DNA of 56,763 bases from Oscillospiraceae bacterium (GTDB lineage Bacteria > Bacillota > Clostridia > Oscillospirales > Oscillospiraceae): the NCBI GenBank assembly GCA_017461445.1, contig JAFTXW010000026.1, positions 1-56,763 on the forward strand, given 5' to 3'. Below the pieces are notes generated by a model. It did no database searches. It saw only the letters and a program-made list of their open reading frames with translations, and was not told the DNA's origin. Both the position numbers and the translations under genes were made by a program. Below are positions 35,763 through 43,328 of the stretch, one piece after another (position 1 is the first letter of the stretch; each line of letters begins with the position of its first letter).

Positions 35763-36893
35763 ATGTATTACAAAAACGCCCGCATTTTCACCTCCGATTT
35801 TCATTTTCACACCGGTGCCTTTGAAGTGAAGGACGGTCTCTTTGGCGAAGTCCTGCCCGAAGCCGTCCCTGCCGATGCCATCGACCTGCAGGGTGCCACC
35901 GTCATCCCCGGCCTGGTGGAAGTCCACAGCCACGGCAACTCCGGCGCAGACTTCTCCGACGGCGACTACGAAGGCCTGAAGAAGATGGCCGCCTACTATG
36001 CCCAGTGCGGTGTCACCTCCTTTGCCCCCGCCTCCATGACCCTGCCCTACGATGTGCTGGAGAAGGCCTTTGCCACCGCGAAGCAGCTGGCAGAGGAAGC
36101 CCCCGCAGGCCATTCCCGGCTCATGGGCATCCAGATGGAGGGCCCCTACTTCTCCTACAAGAAGCGCGGTGCCCAGAACCCCGACTACCTGAAGGAGCCT
36201 GACTTCGAGGGCTTCAAGGCCCTTTACGAGGGCTGCAGCGGTCTGGTGCGCATCGTGGACATCGCTCCCGAGCTGCCCGGCGCAGCGGAATTCGTGGAGA
36301 AGGCCAAGGAGCTGTGCACCGTATCCATCGCCCACACCGATTCCGATTACGACCATGCCAAGGCCACCATTGACGCAGGTGTCACTCACCTGACCCACTT
36401 GTACAACGCCATGCCCGGCATCCACCACCGGAATCCCGGTGTCATCCCCGCCGCTGTAGAGAATCCTAACGTCCAGGCAGAGATCATCTGCGATGGCTAC
36501 CATATCCATCCTTCCTCCGTCCGTCTGGCCTTTACCATGTTCCGTGACCGGATGATCCTGGTCTCTGACTCCGGCCGCTGCGCCGGCCAGCCTGAAGGCT
36601 ACCAGTTCGATCTGGGTGGTCAGATGGCAGAACTTCGCGGTGGTGTTGCCAAACTGGTAGGCACCGAGACCATTGCCTGCTCCGCCGCCAACCTGTGGCA
36701 GTGCCTGGTGAACACCATCTCCTGGAATGTCCCCGAGGAGGAGGCCGTCCGTGCCGCCACCTATAACCCCGCCAAGGCCATCGGCGCGGATGCCAAAATC
36801 GGCACCATCGAATCCGGCAAGCTGGCAGACTTCATCATCACCGATTCCAACTACACCACCAAGCGCGTCTTCCTCGGCGGTGTTGAACTCTAA
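35763..36893 (+). CDS. nagA: N-acetylglucosamine-6-phosphate deacetylase
   Basis: The 376-residue amidohydrolase removes acetate from GlcNAc-6-phosphate to give glucosamine-6-phosphate, feeding GlcNAc into glycolysis or wall synthesis. It has VEVHSHGNSGADF (HxH region of the metal site), GIQMEGPYFSYKKRGAQ (metal-ligand glutamate), SIAHTDSDYDHAKATIDAGV, HLYNAMPGIHHRNPG, CDGYHIHP and LVSDSGRC (catalytic aspartate). Length is normal. ATG 35763 follows AAAGGAG. It stands alone here, without nagB, but fits the PTS at 7.9-9.9 kb if that imports GlcNAc. Confidence 0.94.
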   Translation: MYYKNARIFTSDFHFHTGAFEVKDGLFGEVLPEAVPADAIDLQGATVIPGLVEVHSHGNSGADFSDGDYEGLKKMAAYYAQCGVTSFAPASMTLPYDVLEKAFATAKQLAEEAPAGHSRLMGIQMEGPYFSYKKRGAQNPDYLKEPDFEGFKALYEGCSGLVRIVDIAPELPGAAEFVEKAKELCTVSIAHTDSDYDHAKATIDAGVTHLTHLYNAMPGIHHRNPGVIPAAVENPNVQAEIICDGYHIHPSSVRLAFTMFRDRMILVSDSGRCAGQPEGYQFDLGGQMAELRGGVAKLVGTETIACSAANLWQCLVNTISWNVPEEEAVRAATYNPAKAIGADAKIGTIESGKLADFIITDSNYTTKRVFLGGVEL

Positions 36894-36902
36894 TCTTCTT
36901 TG

Positions 36903-37042
36903 TAGGGGAGGGTCTTGACCCTCCCGCCAAAAATCCGAATGGATTTTGGGGATTTCCCGAAGGGAAATAAATCAGGATTATCGCCTGTGACGATGTAATT
37001 TTGCTTTCGCAAAATTACCGGGAGGGTCAAGACCCTCCCCTA
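36903..37042. repeat. 140-bp palindromic multi-hairpin element
   Basis: The two 24-bp ends are perfect inverted repeats of each other, and each end is also a hairpin (GGGAGGGTC/GACCCTCCC at 36906-36925 and 37020-37039). Between them lie three more hairpins: CCAAAAATCC with GGATTTTGG, TTTCCC with GGGAAA, and GTAATTTTGC with GCAAAATTAC. It fills the gap between nagA and the MATE gene. The layout resembles a small non-autonomous (MITE-like) element. No target duplication is evident by eye. Confidence 0.8.
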
Positions 37043-37064
37043 CTATGTTCATTCTGAGGTTCCC

Positions 37065-38447
37065 ATGTTCAAACGTTACATCGGCGACAGGGCGTTTTAC
37101 CGCCATGTCCTTGGGGTAGCCGTGCCCATCATCATTCAAAACGGCATTTCCAACTTTGTCTCCCTGCTGGACAACATCATGGTGGGTCAGGTGGGCACCG
37201 TTCCCATGAGCGGCGTTTCCATCGTCAACGGCCTGCTTTTCGTGTTCAATCTGTGCGTCTTCGGTGCCAGCTCCGGTGCGGGCATCTTCACCGCCCAGTT
37301 CCACGGCTCCCGGGATGACGAGGGTATCCGCCACACCTTCCGCTTTAAAGCACTGGTGTGCTCCGCTATCGCCCTGATTGGCATCGCCATTTTCACCTTC
37401 GGCGGAAAGCTGCTGATTGGCCTTTACCTTACCGGTGAAGGCGATGCCGCCACCGCCGCCGGTGCCATGGCGTATGGCCTTTCCTACCTTTCCGTGATGG
37501 TCTGGGGCTTTCTGCCCTTTGCACTGACCAACACCTATTCCAGCACCCTCCGGGAAACCGGTGAGACCTTCGTCCCTATGCTGGCAGGCATTGCCGCCGT
37601 GCTGGTAAATCTGGTGCTGAATTACATCCTGATCTTCGGACACTTCGGTGCCCCCGCCATGGGTGTGGAGGGTGCGGCACTGGCTACCGTCATTTCCCGG
37701 TATGTGGAGCTTGCCATCGTGGCTGGCTGGACTCACATGCACCGGGAGAAGAATCCCTTTATTGTGGGTGTCTACCGTTCGGCATACATTCCCGGAAAGC
37801 TGCTGGGCTCCATCACCAAAAAGGGCATGCCCCTTCTTGTAAACGAATTTCTCTGGGCCAGCGGCATGGCGATCCTGAACCAGTGCTACTCCACCTGTGG
37901 TCTGGACGTAGTGCCTGCCATGAATATTTCCAGCACCATTTACAATCTGGCCAGCGTGGTGTATCTGTCCATGGGCAACGCCGTCGGCATCATCATGGGA
38001 CAGATGCTGGGGGCGGGCAACACGGAGGAGCAGGTACGGGACTCCAACCGGAAGCTCATCACCGTTTCTGTCGTTTCCGGTCTGCTTTTCGGCGGCTTCA
38101 TGGCACTGATCTCAGGCCTGTTCCCTCGGATCTACAATACCACCGAAGAAGTGCGGCAGCTGGCCTCTATGCTGATCTGCATCAACGCGGTGATGATGCC
38201 CTTTAATTCCTACACCAACGCCACCTATTTTACCCTCCGCTCCGGCGGTCAGACACTGGTCACCTTCCTGTTCGACAGCTGCTTCGTGTGGGCCTGCTGC
38301 GTACCCCTGGCCTTCTGCCTGAGCCGGTTTACAGACCTCTCCATCCTGCCCCTCTTCGCCATCTGCCAGGGAACCGACCTGGTCAAATGCGCACTGGGTG
38401 CCTTCATGCTGAAACAAGGCAAATGGATCCAAAACCTGACCACATAA
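37065..38447 (+). CDS. MATE-family efflux transporter
   Basis: This 460-residue polytopic membrane protein has about twelve helices in two similar halves. MATE landmarks are AVPIIIQNGISNFVSLLDNIMVGQVG at the N-terminus, GAGIFTAQFHG, FLWASGMAILNQCYS, and an internal second-half repeat around GNAVGIIMGQMLGAG. Members export cationic drugs or metabolites using sodium or protons. ATG 37065 has only a weak TGAGG upstream. The palindromic element lies directly before it, so transcription may come from nagA or from within that element. Substrate unknown. Confidence 0.93.
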   Translation: MFKRYIGDRAFYRHVLGVAVPIIIQNGISNFVSLLDNIMVGQVGTVPMSGVSIVNGLLFVFNLCVFGASSGAGIFTAQFHGSRDDEGIRHTFRFKALVCSAIALIGIAIFTFGGKLLIGLYLTGEGDAATAAGAMAYGLSYLSVMVWGFLPFALTNTYSSTLRETGETFVPMLAGIAAVLVNLVLNYILIFGHFGAPAMGVEGAALATVISRYVELAIVAGWTHMHREKNPFIVGVYRSAYIPGKLLGSITKKGMPLLVNEFLWASGMAILNQCYSTCGLDVVPAMNISSTIYNLASVVYLSMGNAVGIIMGQMLGAGNTEEQVRDSNRKLITVSVVSGLLFGGFMALISGLFPRIYNTTEEVRQLASMLICINAVMMPFNSYTNATYFTLRSGGQTLVTFLFDSCFVWACCVPLAFCLSRFTDLSILPLFAICQGTDLVKCALGAFMLKQGKWIQNLTT

Positions 38448-38448
38448 G

Positions 38449-38484
38449 AAAACCAGCTCCCTAAGTCGGGGAGCTGGTTTTTTA
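38449..38484 (+). terminator. Intrinsic terminator of the MATE gene
   Basis: AACCAGCTCC (38451-38460) pairs with GGAGCTGGTT, followed by TTTTATT. It starts 4 bp after the stop codon. Confidence 0.9.
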
Positions 38485-38495
38485 TTGGGATAGAT

Positions 38496-39584
38496 TTATT
38501 TTATGGTCGAACTGTTATTAAGCACCAACGTGCTGTACAGAAACAGCACATCCTGTCCCTTGAATTCCACAAACTGTTCCAGAAGGTCGATCTGGATATA
38601 GCGGATATCCAACAGGGTCACCTTTGCGTAGTCCTGCAGGAGCAGAGGGACGACAGAGCTTCCGAAGGAATCCCGGAAAACGATCAGCTCCCGGTCGGTT
38701 GCGGCGTTGGGATTCTCGATGGTCAGCAGGCTCCGGGCACCGGAGAGGAACACGTCGTAAAGATCTTTGCTTTCCAGCTTCTCCAGGTCGTAAACGGCTG
38801 TTGTCTTGCCGCTTTCATAGTCGTAGACCGTGCAGGCTTTCAGGAGCTCGCTTTCCAGAAGATATATCGTGTCCGGCTCCATGGGCAGTGCCGCCTGACC
38901 GTAATACACACCGTAGAAGGGCCGCTCCAATTGGGTGAGGGTGTAGTCCTCTGCCTCGGGAGCGGTGACGCCCAGGGCATTGCAGAGCTTCCTTGCGGCA
39001 TCCAGCAGGTTCTCCTGCCGCCAGTGAGTGTCGGTGCGGTAGTAATCCTCCCCGCTAAGGACATCCGTAAGATCAATATGGGTGGCCCAGGGCATTCCTT
39101 CCCGGAAAGCCGTGAACATGGCTTCATAGTCCAGGGCCAGATGGCTGCTGCCTTCCGCCAAATAGTATCCCTTGTCAGGAACGATGGCCATATAGACCTT
39201 AGAACCCGTCAGATACTTGTCGTAAAGATAGTTGAACCGTTCCAACGCATGGTTCACAGAGCTTTCGTTCAGAGGATATTCCTGCTTCACCGCGCTGCCG
39301 CCCGCGATATAAATACCATTGTTGTCGCTCTGCCCCAAAACATAGTAGTGGAACAGGGATTTTATCTTGCGGAAAGTGTCCCGAAGGGGGAACTGATCCA
39401 GGGAATAGTCCTCAAAATCCGCCATGAAGCTGCCGTCCAGCAGGCTTTCCACGCTGATTTCAGGCATCTGCACCAGCGGACGCCGCTCCGCGTCGGAGAC
39501 TTCCTGATCGGGCAGCACCAGCTGCGATACCGCCAGCAGCCCCCAAACCGCCGCCAGAAGGATGGCGCATACTTTTTTCGTCAT
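38496..39584 (-). CDS. DHHW-family (AlgJ/AlgX-like) secreted protein
   Basis: The 362-residue protein has an N-terminal signal/anchor (VCAILLAAVWGLLAVSQLVL) and an SGNH-hydrolase-like DHHW domain, with YRTDTHWRQEN (the TDxHW motif) and ELIVFRDSFGSSVVPLL (the serine block). In alginate and other systems such proteins transfer O-acetyl groups to extracellular polysaccharides together with an MBOAT channel, which is exactly the gene just upstream. The start is ATG 39584, with GAGGAGG 8 nt upstream; a GTG at 39593 is in frame but sits in the ribosome binding site. Last gene of the mntP-to-DHHW series. Confidence 0.85.
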   Translation of the reverse strand: MTKKVCAILLAAVWGLLAVSQLVLPDQEVSDAERRPLVQMPEISVESLLDGSFMADFEDYSLDQFPLRDTFRKIKSLFHYYVLGQSDNNGIYIAGGSAVKQEYPLNESSVNHALERFNYLYDKYLTGSKVYMAIVPDKGYYLAEGSSHLALDYEAMFTAFREGMPWATHIDLTDVLSGEDYYRTDTHWRQENLLDAARKLCNALGVTAPEAEDYTLTQLERPFYGVYYGQAALPMEPDTIYLLESELLKACTVYDYESGKTTAVYDLEKLESKDLYDVFLSGARSLLTIENPNAATDRELIVFRDSFGSSVVPLLLQDYAKVTLLDIRYIQIDLLEQFVEFKGQDVLFLYSTLVLNNSSTIK

Positions 39585-39597
39585 CTTCGCCACCTCC

Positions 39598-40983
39598 TCA
39601 GAAACGGAAATACAGGAACGGGCTGAAGGAACCGTCCACCAGATAGGCCGTGCAAACCAGCAGCAGCCCCAGCATCAGAGCCAGCTCCAACACACCGCAC
39701 AACTTCGTCTGTTCGAGCTTGCGTGCGGCATCCCGCACCACAGGCGCGGAACCCACAAAGCCCGCCGCAAACAGCGGGGCATAACTTCGCAGATAGTACA
39801 GCGCAGGGGCGGAGGTCAGGGGCAGATTTCCAAAGCCAAACATACAGGCAAGGTTGCTGCCCGCCTGGGCCATACTCTCTGCGTTGAACAGCACGAAGCT
39901 CAGCACCACGATCAGCAGCACATAGCCATGCCGCAGAATATTCGGCAGCTTTTGCAATGCAGGTACCCATTTTTCGATCAGCAGCACCGCCGCGAACAGC
40001 AGGCCCCAGAGCACAAAATTCCATGCCGCCCCGTGCCATAATCCCGTCAGCATCCAGACCGCCAGAATGTTGCACACCCAGCGGCCGCGGCTCACCCGGT
40101 TGCCCCCCAGGGGGATATAGACATAGTCCCGGAACCAGCTGCCAAGGCTCATATGCCACCGCCGCCAGAATTCGGTTATGCTTTTGGAAAGGTAGGGATA
40201 ATTGAAATTCTCAATAAAACGGAACCCAAACACCCGGCCCAGACCAATTGCCATATCGGAATAGCCGGAAAAATCGAAGTAAATATTCAGAGTAAAGGCA
40301 ACAGCGTACATCCAGTAGAACAGGACGGATTTTTCGCCACTCTCCCGGAACAGCTTCATCAGCAGCGCGAAGTTGTCTGCCAGAATGACCTTCTTCCCCA
40401 GGCCCAGCAGGAACCGGCGTATGCCCACAGCGAAGTCCTCCCAGCTGTGGGTGCGCCTGTCCAGTTCCCGAGCCACGTCCACATACCGGACGATGGGGCC
40501 TGCGATCAGCTGGGGAAACAGTGCCACATAGGCACCGAAGGAGATGAGATTTTTCTGAGCGGGCACATTGTCCCGGTACACGTCGATGGTGTAGCTGAGG
40601 CACTGAAAGGTATAAAAGCTGATGCCCACAGGCAGAGCCAGCCGCAGCAGCGGCACACTCAGCCCCGCAACGGCATTGAAGCTGCCGATAAAGAAATCAG
40701 CATACTTGAAAAGCCCCAGCAAGGCAATACTGATAACCACCGAAACTGCCAGCCAGAATTTCTTCCACCGCTGCTCCCCTGTCCTGCCAATGGCAAGGCC
40801 GCAGAAATAGAACAGCAGAACGGTGAACACCATAAGAAACAGCAGCTTCGGCTCCCCCCAGCCGTAAAAAAATAGACTGGACAGGAGCAAAACTCCGTTT
40901 TTCAACTTCCAGGGCACCAGAAAATACACAATTAGCACCGCCGGGAGAAAGTAATATAAAAATGGAATGCTGGAAAAGAGCAT
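39598..40983 (-). CDS. MBOAT-family O-acyltransferase (AlgI/DltB-like)
   Basis: This 461-residue membrane-bound O-acyltransferase has about eleven helices. Markers: LLSSLFFYGWGEPKLL, LPVGISFYTFQCLSYTIDVYR, FWRRWHMSLGSWFRDYVYIPLGG and LTGLWHGAAWNFVLWG, holding the catalytic histidine. It passes acetyl groups across the membrane for polymer O-acetylation. ATG 40983 follows GAGGAG by 6 nt. The DHHW gene follows after 13 bp. A terminator-like hairpin (41007-41032) separates it from the DUF4358 gene, so the MBOAT/DHHW pair may be expressed at a lower level or from its own start. Confidence 0.93.
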   Translation of the reverse strand: MLFSSIPFLYYFLPAVLIVYFLVPWKLKNGVLLLSSLFFYGWGEPKLLFLMVFTVLLFYFCGLAIGRTGEQRWKKFWLAVSVVISIALLGLFKYADFFIGSFNAVAGLSVPLLRLALPVGISFYTFQCLSYTIDVYRDNVPAQKNLISFGAYVALFPQLIAGPIVRYVDVARELDRRTHSWEDFAVGIRRFLLGLGKKVILADNFALLMKLFRESGEKSVLFYWMYAVAFTLNIYFDFSGYSDMAIGLGRVFGFRFIENFNYPYLSKSITEFWRRWHMSLGSWFRDYVYIPLGGNRVSRGRWVCNILAVWMLTGLWHGAAWNFVLWGLLFAAVLLIEKWVPALQKLPNILRHGYVLLIVVLSFVLFNAESMAQAGSNLACMFGFGNLPLTSAPALYYLRSYAPLFAAGFVGSAPVVRDAARKLEQTKLCGVLELALMLGLLLVCTAYLVDGSFSPFLYFRF

Positions 40984-41006
40984 AGGTAACTCCTCATTAT
41001 TGAAAA

Positions 41007-41032
41007 ATGGCAGCGACAAACGCCGCTGCCAT
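41007..41032 (-). terminator. Terminator-like hairpin between DUF4358 and MBOAT genes
   Basis: ATGGCAGCG and CGCTGCCAT pair, followed on the minus strand by TTTTTC. It starts 8 bp after the DUF4358 stop codon. No promoter for the MBOAT gene is obvious after it, so partial read-through is likely. Confidence 0.8.
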
Positions 41033-41040
41033 CTTACTTT

Positions 41041-41604
41041 TTAGATTACGAAATCCAGTTCCGCACCGGCAACCTTCTGGAAGGCATCCACGAAGGACTG
41101 GGCGGTCATGCCGTTAGCGTTATCCACCATGATCAGCATCACCACATCGCCGTAACCGGCAACCAGCAGATCGTTTGCTTCCACGCAGATCCACTTACGG
41201 GTATCGATACCGGCCTTCATGGCCTCGGCAACAGCCAGTGCATCCTCACCGGCGTTGACACGAACCATGACCATGGAATAGGCAATGGAACCCATCATGG
41301 GCTCGTACACGGCGGCTTCACTGATCTGGTCGGCAGAATCCAGGCCGGTGTTATACTTGATCGCCCACAGGCCATCCTCGCTGGTGTCAGTCAGGTCAAC
41401 AGGGATCACACCGCCCATAAACTCCACAGGCTCCTCGGTGATGACTTGGTTCAGCAGCTCCTCAAGGGTACCCTCCAGAACGGCAGCGGCCTCGGTGGTG
41501 GGAGGAACAGTGGTCTCGGTGGTAGGCTCGGCATTGGACGCGCCGCAGGCGGCCAGGGTCAGGGTCATGGCCAGGGCCAGAATGACAGATACAAACTTCT
41601 TCAT
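41041..41604 (-). CDS. DUF4358 lipoprotein
   Basis: The 187-residue lipoprotein has the signal MKKFVSVILALAMTLTLAAC, a Thr/Glu/Pro linker and a DUF4358 domain (LEELLNQVITEEPVEF, then AVYEPMMGSIAYSMVMVRV and AVAEAMKAGIDTRKWICVEA). The function of the family is unknown; it commonly sits beside MBOAT and DHHW genes in clostridia, as here. ATG 41604 follows AAGGAG. It lies 4 bp after the VanZ-like gene. Confidence 0.83.
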   Translation of the reverse strand: MKKFVSVILALAMTLTLAACGASNAEPTTETTVPPTTEAAAVLEGTLEELLNQVITEEPVEFMGGVIPVDLTDTSEDGLWAIKYNTGLDSADQISEAAVYEPMMGSIAYSMVMVRVNAGEDALAVAEAMKAGIDTRKWICVEANDLLVAGYGDVVMLIMVDNANGMTAQSFVDAFQKVAGAELDFVI

Positions 41605-41608
41605 TTTG

Positions 41609-42052
41609 TTACTCCTTATTGTGTTTTCGTTTCAGATAATCATACCCAAAATACAGCAGCGTGATACCGGTCAGCACTCCGCAGCTGTCGATTCCCACAT
41701 CGATCAGGCTTGGCCCCCGGTCCGGGACAAAAACCTGAATGGTCTCATCGATGCAGGCCGCCAGGATACCTGCCAGCAGTGCCCGGGATCGGGGCTTTGC
41801 CAGCATACCGGCGATCCACCCCAGGCACATACCCAGGGCAGCAAATTCCGTGAAATGGGCGAGCTTCCGCAGAAGTCCCCCGCCTCCGCCGGCGGAAGGC
41901 GTTCCGGCCAGCAGATGGGATAAAAGCTCCTTGACCCAGTCACTGATGGCTCCCGAAAGCTCTCCGGGGAGCAGGGAGTTTCCCCAGATGAAGACCAGGT
42001 TCAGTGCCAGCAGCGTATAGGCCAGCCGCAGCCGTTTTTCCGTACGGATCAT
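41609..42052 (-). CDS. VanZ-like membrane protein
   Basis: This 147-residue protein has four helices and the VanZ signature: RKLAHFTEFAALGMCLG, DETIQVFVPDRGPSLIDVGID and CGVLTG. VanZ gives low-level teicoplanin resistance by an unknown envelope effect; most chromosomal family members have no defined role. There is no vanHAX cluster here and the ligase at 10.7 kb is an ordinary Ddl. The start ATG overlaps the mntP stop by 4 bp (ATGA). Confidence 0.88.
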   Translation of the reverse strand: MIRTEKRLRLAYTLLALNLVFIWGNSLLPGELSGAISDWVKELLSHLLAGTPSAGGGGGLLRKLAHFTEFAALGMCLGWIAGMLAKPRSRALLAGILAACIDETIQVFVPDRGPSLIDVGIDSCGVLTGITLLYFGYDYLKRKHNKE

Positions 42053-42630
42053 GATAAAATCCCCAGGTGCTCCAGGAGGATCTTCAGGCCCAGCAGGATC
42101 AAAATGACACCGCCTGCCAGCTGCGCCTTCTTCTCAAAGCGGCTGCCGAAGACATTGCCCACCTTGACACCGATGGTGGACATAACGCAGGTGAAGGCAC
42201 CGATCAGCAGGACAGCCATAACGATGTTCACATTACCAGCCATAGCCAGGGAAATACCAACAGCCAGAGCGTCAATAGACGTAGCCACCGCCATGACGAA
42301 CATAGTCTTTACAGACAGATCCGCGTTCTGCTCCTCGCAGCCGCAGCCCTCCTCCTCTTTTTCGAGGGCTTCCTTCAGCATATTGACGCCAATGATGCCC
42401 AGCAGGATGAAGGCCACCCAGTGGTCAACGGCCTGAATCGCTTCAGCAAACAGCGTGCCCAGGAAGAAGCCGATCAGGGGCATCAATGCCTGGAAGCCGC
42501 CGAACCAAACACCGCAGGTCAGGCCCGCCTTTAAGGTTGCCTTTTTCATAGCCAGTCCCTTGCAGATGGAGACCGCAAAGGCATCCATACTGACACCCAG
42601 TGCCAGCAGCAGTAATTCACTCAATCCCAT
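42049..42630 (-). CDS. mntP: Manganese efflux pump MntP
   Basis: The 193-residue pump has six helices in two repeated halves, each with the metal-binding GVSMDAFAVSI / ATSIDALAVGIS motif of the MntP family, plus a charged loop EKEEEGCGCEEQN between them. It exports Mn2+ when the metal is in excess. ATG 42630 follows GGAGG and gives MGLSELLLLALG; the longer open frame runs into the riboswitch. It is preceded by a yybP-ykoY motif, the usual Mn2+ sensor for this gene. VanZ-like, DUF4358 and acetylation genes follow in the same direction. Confidence 0.94.
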   Translation of the reverse strand: MGLSELLLLALGVSMDAFAVSICKGLAMKKATLKAGLTCGVWFGGFQALMPLIGFFLGTLFAEAIQAVDHWVAFILLGIIGVNMLKEALEKEEEGCGCEEQNADLSVKTMFVMAVATSIDALAVGISLAMAGNVNIVMAVLLIGAFTCVMSTIGVKVGNVFGSRFEKKAQLAGGVILILLGLKILLEHLGILS

Positions 42631-42689
42631 AAAAAAATACCTCCGTACTGATCGCAGGTCAGCACAGAAGGCATAGAGAGACTGAGCCG

Positions 42690-42781
42690 GCCTGTCAAGT
42701 CTCGTCATTTCAGGCTGAACCGGGGTTTCCCCAGTATGTCGATCCAGTCCCGCTCATCGCGCCGACTACTCCCTCTTCACG
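42690..42781 (-). ncRNA. yybP-ykoY (manganese) riboswitch
   Basis: On the minus strand the leader contains GAGGGAGTAG (one metal-binding loop), GATCGACATAC and, at the 3' side, GAAATGACGAGACTT (the second loop), with a P1 of GTGAAG and CTTGAC. The order and spacing match the yybP-ykoY aptamer. It begins a few bases after the promoter TATAAT (42786-42791) and precedes mntP by about 60 bases. No strong terminator is seen between aptamer and ATG; the ribosome binding site GGAGGT could pair with an upstream ACCT, so translational control is possible. Confidence 0.85.
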
Positions 42782-42785
42782 GCGC

Positions 42786-42814
42786 ATTATAACAAAAAAT
42801 CCCCGGTAAGTCAA
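42786..42814 (-). promoter_or_regulatory. mntP promoter, overlapping a terminator
   Basis: On the minus strand TTGACT (42814-42809), a 17-bp spacer and TATAAT (42791-42786). The -35 box lies in the loop and stem of the terminator at 42796-42830, and the terminator's T-tract is part of the spacer. Confidence 0.85.
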
Positions 42815-42830
42815 GGCTTACCGGGGATTG
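42796..42830 (-). terminator. Terminator of the cyuA-like/azlC/azlD unit
   Basis: CCCCGGTAAG and CTTACCGGGG form a 10-bp stem with a 6-nt loop, followed on the minus strand by ATTTTTTG. It lies about 190 bp after azlD, beyond repeat copy C, and overlaps the mntP promoter. Confidence 0.88.
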
Positions 42831-42852
42831 GATACAGTATTTTAACATTTTC

Positions 42853-43020
42853 ATACTGATTCTCAATTAAACCTTTAATTTGCAAGAATTGAAGGTTTTG
42901 ATATGAGAATCATATGAGACGGGATTTTACTATTTTCTTTCCGAAAATAGCAAAATCGGCAATGCCGTCAGGCAGTGCACTTTTTATTAGAAATGAAAGA
43001 TTTCTAATAAAAAGTAGTAT
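42853..43020 (+). repeat. Three-hairpin intergenic element, copy C
   Basis: 168 bp, plus orientation, ending in ATACTGAT and AGTAGTAT. First hairpin 42858-42911 with outer stem GATTCTCA/TGAGAATC and inner AACCTTTAATT/AATTGAAGGTT; conserved TGAGACGGGATT; second hairpin GATTTTACTATTTTC with GAAAATAGCAAAATC (one mismatch); GCCGTCAGGCAGTG; third hairpin ACTTTTTATTAGAAAT, a perfect 16-bp stem. It matches copy A at most positions. Its last base is the first base of the azlD stop triplet (43020-43022). Confidence 0.88.
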
Positions 43021-43328
43021 CACAGGAAGGACATCACAAACTCCGTCACCAGCACCGCCGCGGAGCTGGACAGGGCCACCACGATCAGGCTTTTCCCCCT
43101 GTAGGCCAGGAATACTGCCACCGCCAATGCCGCCGCGCCGCTGATAATAGACGCGGTGCTGCTTAAAATCGCCGGGAAGGTCATGGCCGTCAAGCAGGCA
43201 TAGGGCACATAGTGCAGGAAAGACCGCAAAAAGCGGCTTTTGATGGGCTTGCGGAAAATGGTCAGGGGCAGCACCCGGATCAGATACGTCGTCAGAGCCA
43301 TGGTGAGGATGTAAAGATAGATGCTCAT
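43020..43328 (-). CDS. azlD: AzlD-family amino-acid exporter subunit
   Basis: This 102-residue membrane protein has about four helices and is of the AzlD (PF05437) family: YLIRVLPLTIFRKPIKSRFLRSFLHYVPYACLTAMTFPAIL. It is the small partner of AzlC, which together export branched-chain or related amino acids. ATG 43328 overlaps the azlC stop (ATGA). Its stop codon coincides with the end of repeat copy C. Confidence 0.92.
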   Translation of the reverse strand: MSIYLYILTMALTTYLIRVLPLTIFRKPIKSRFLRSFLHYVPYACLTAMTFPAILSSTASIISGAAALAVAVFLAYRGKSLIVVALSSSAAVLVTEFVMSFL

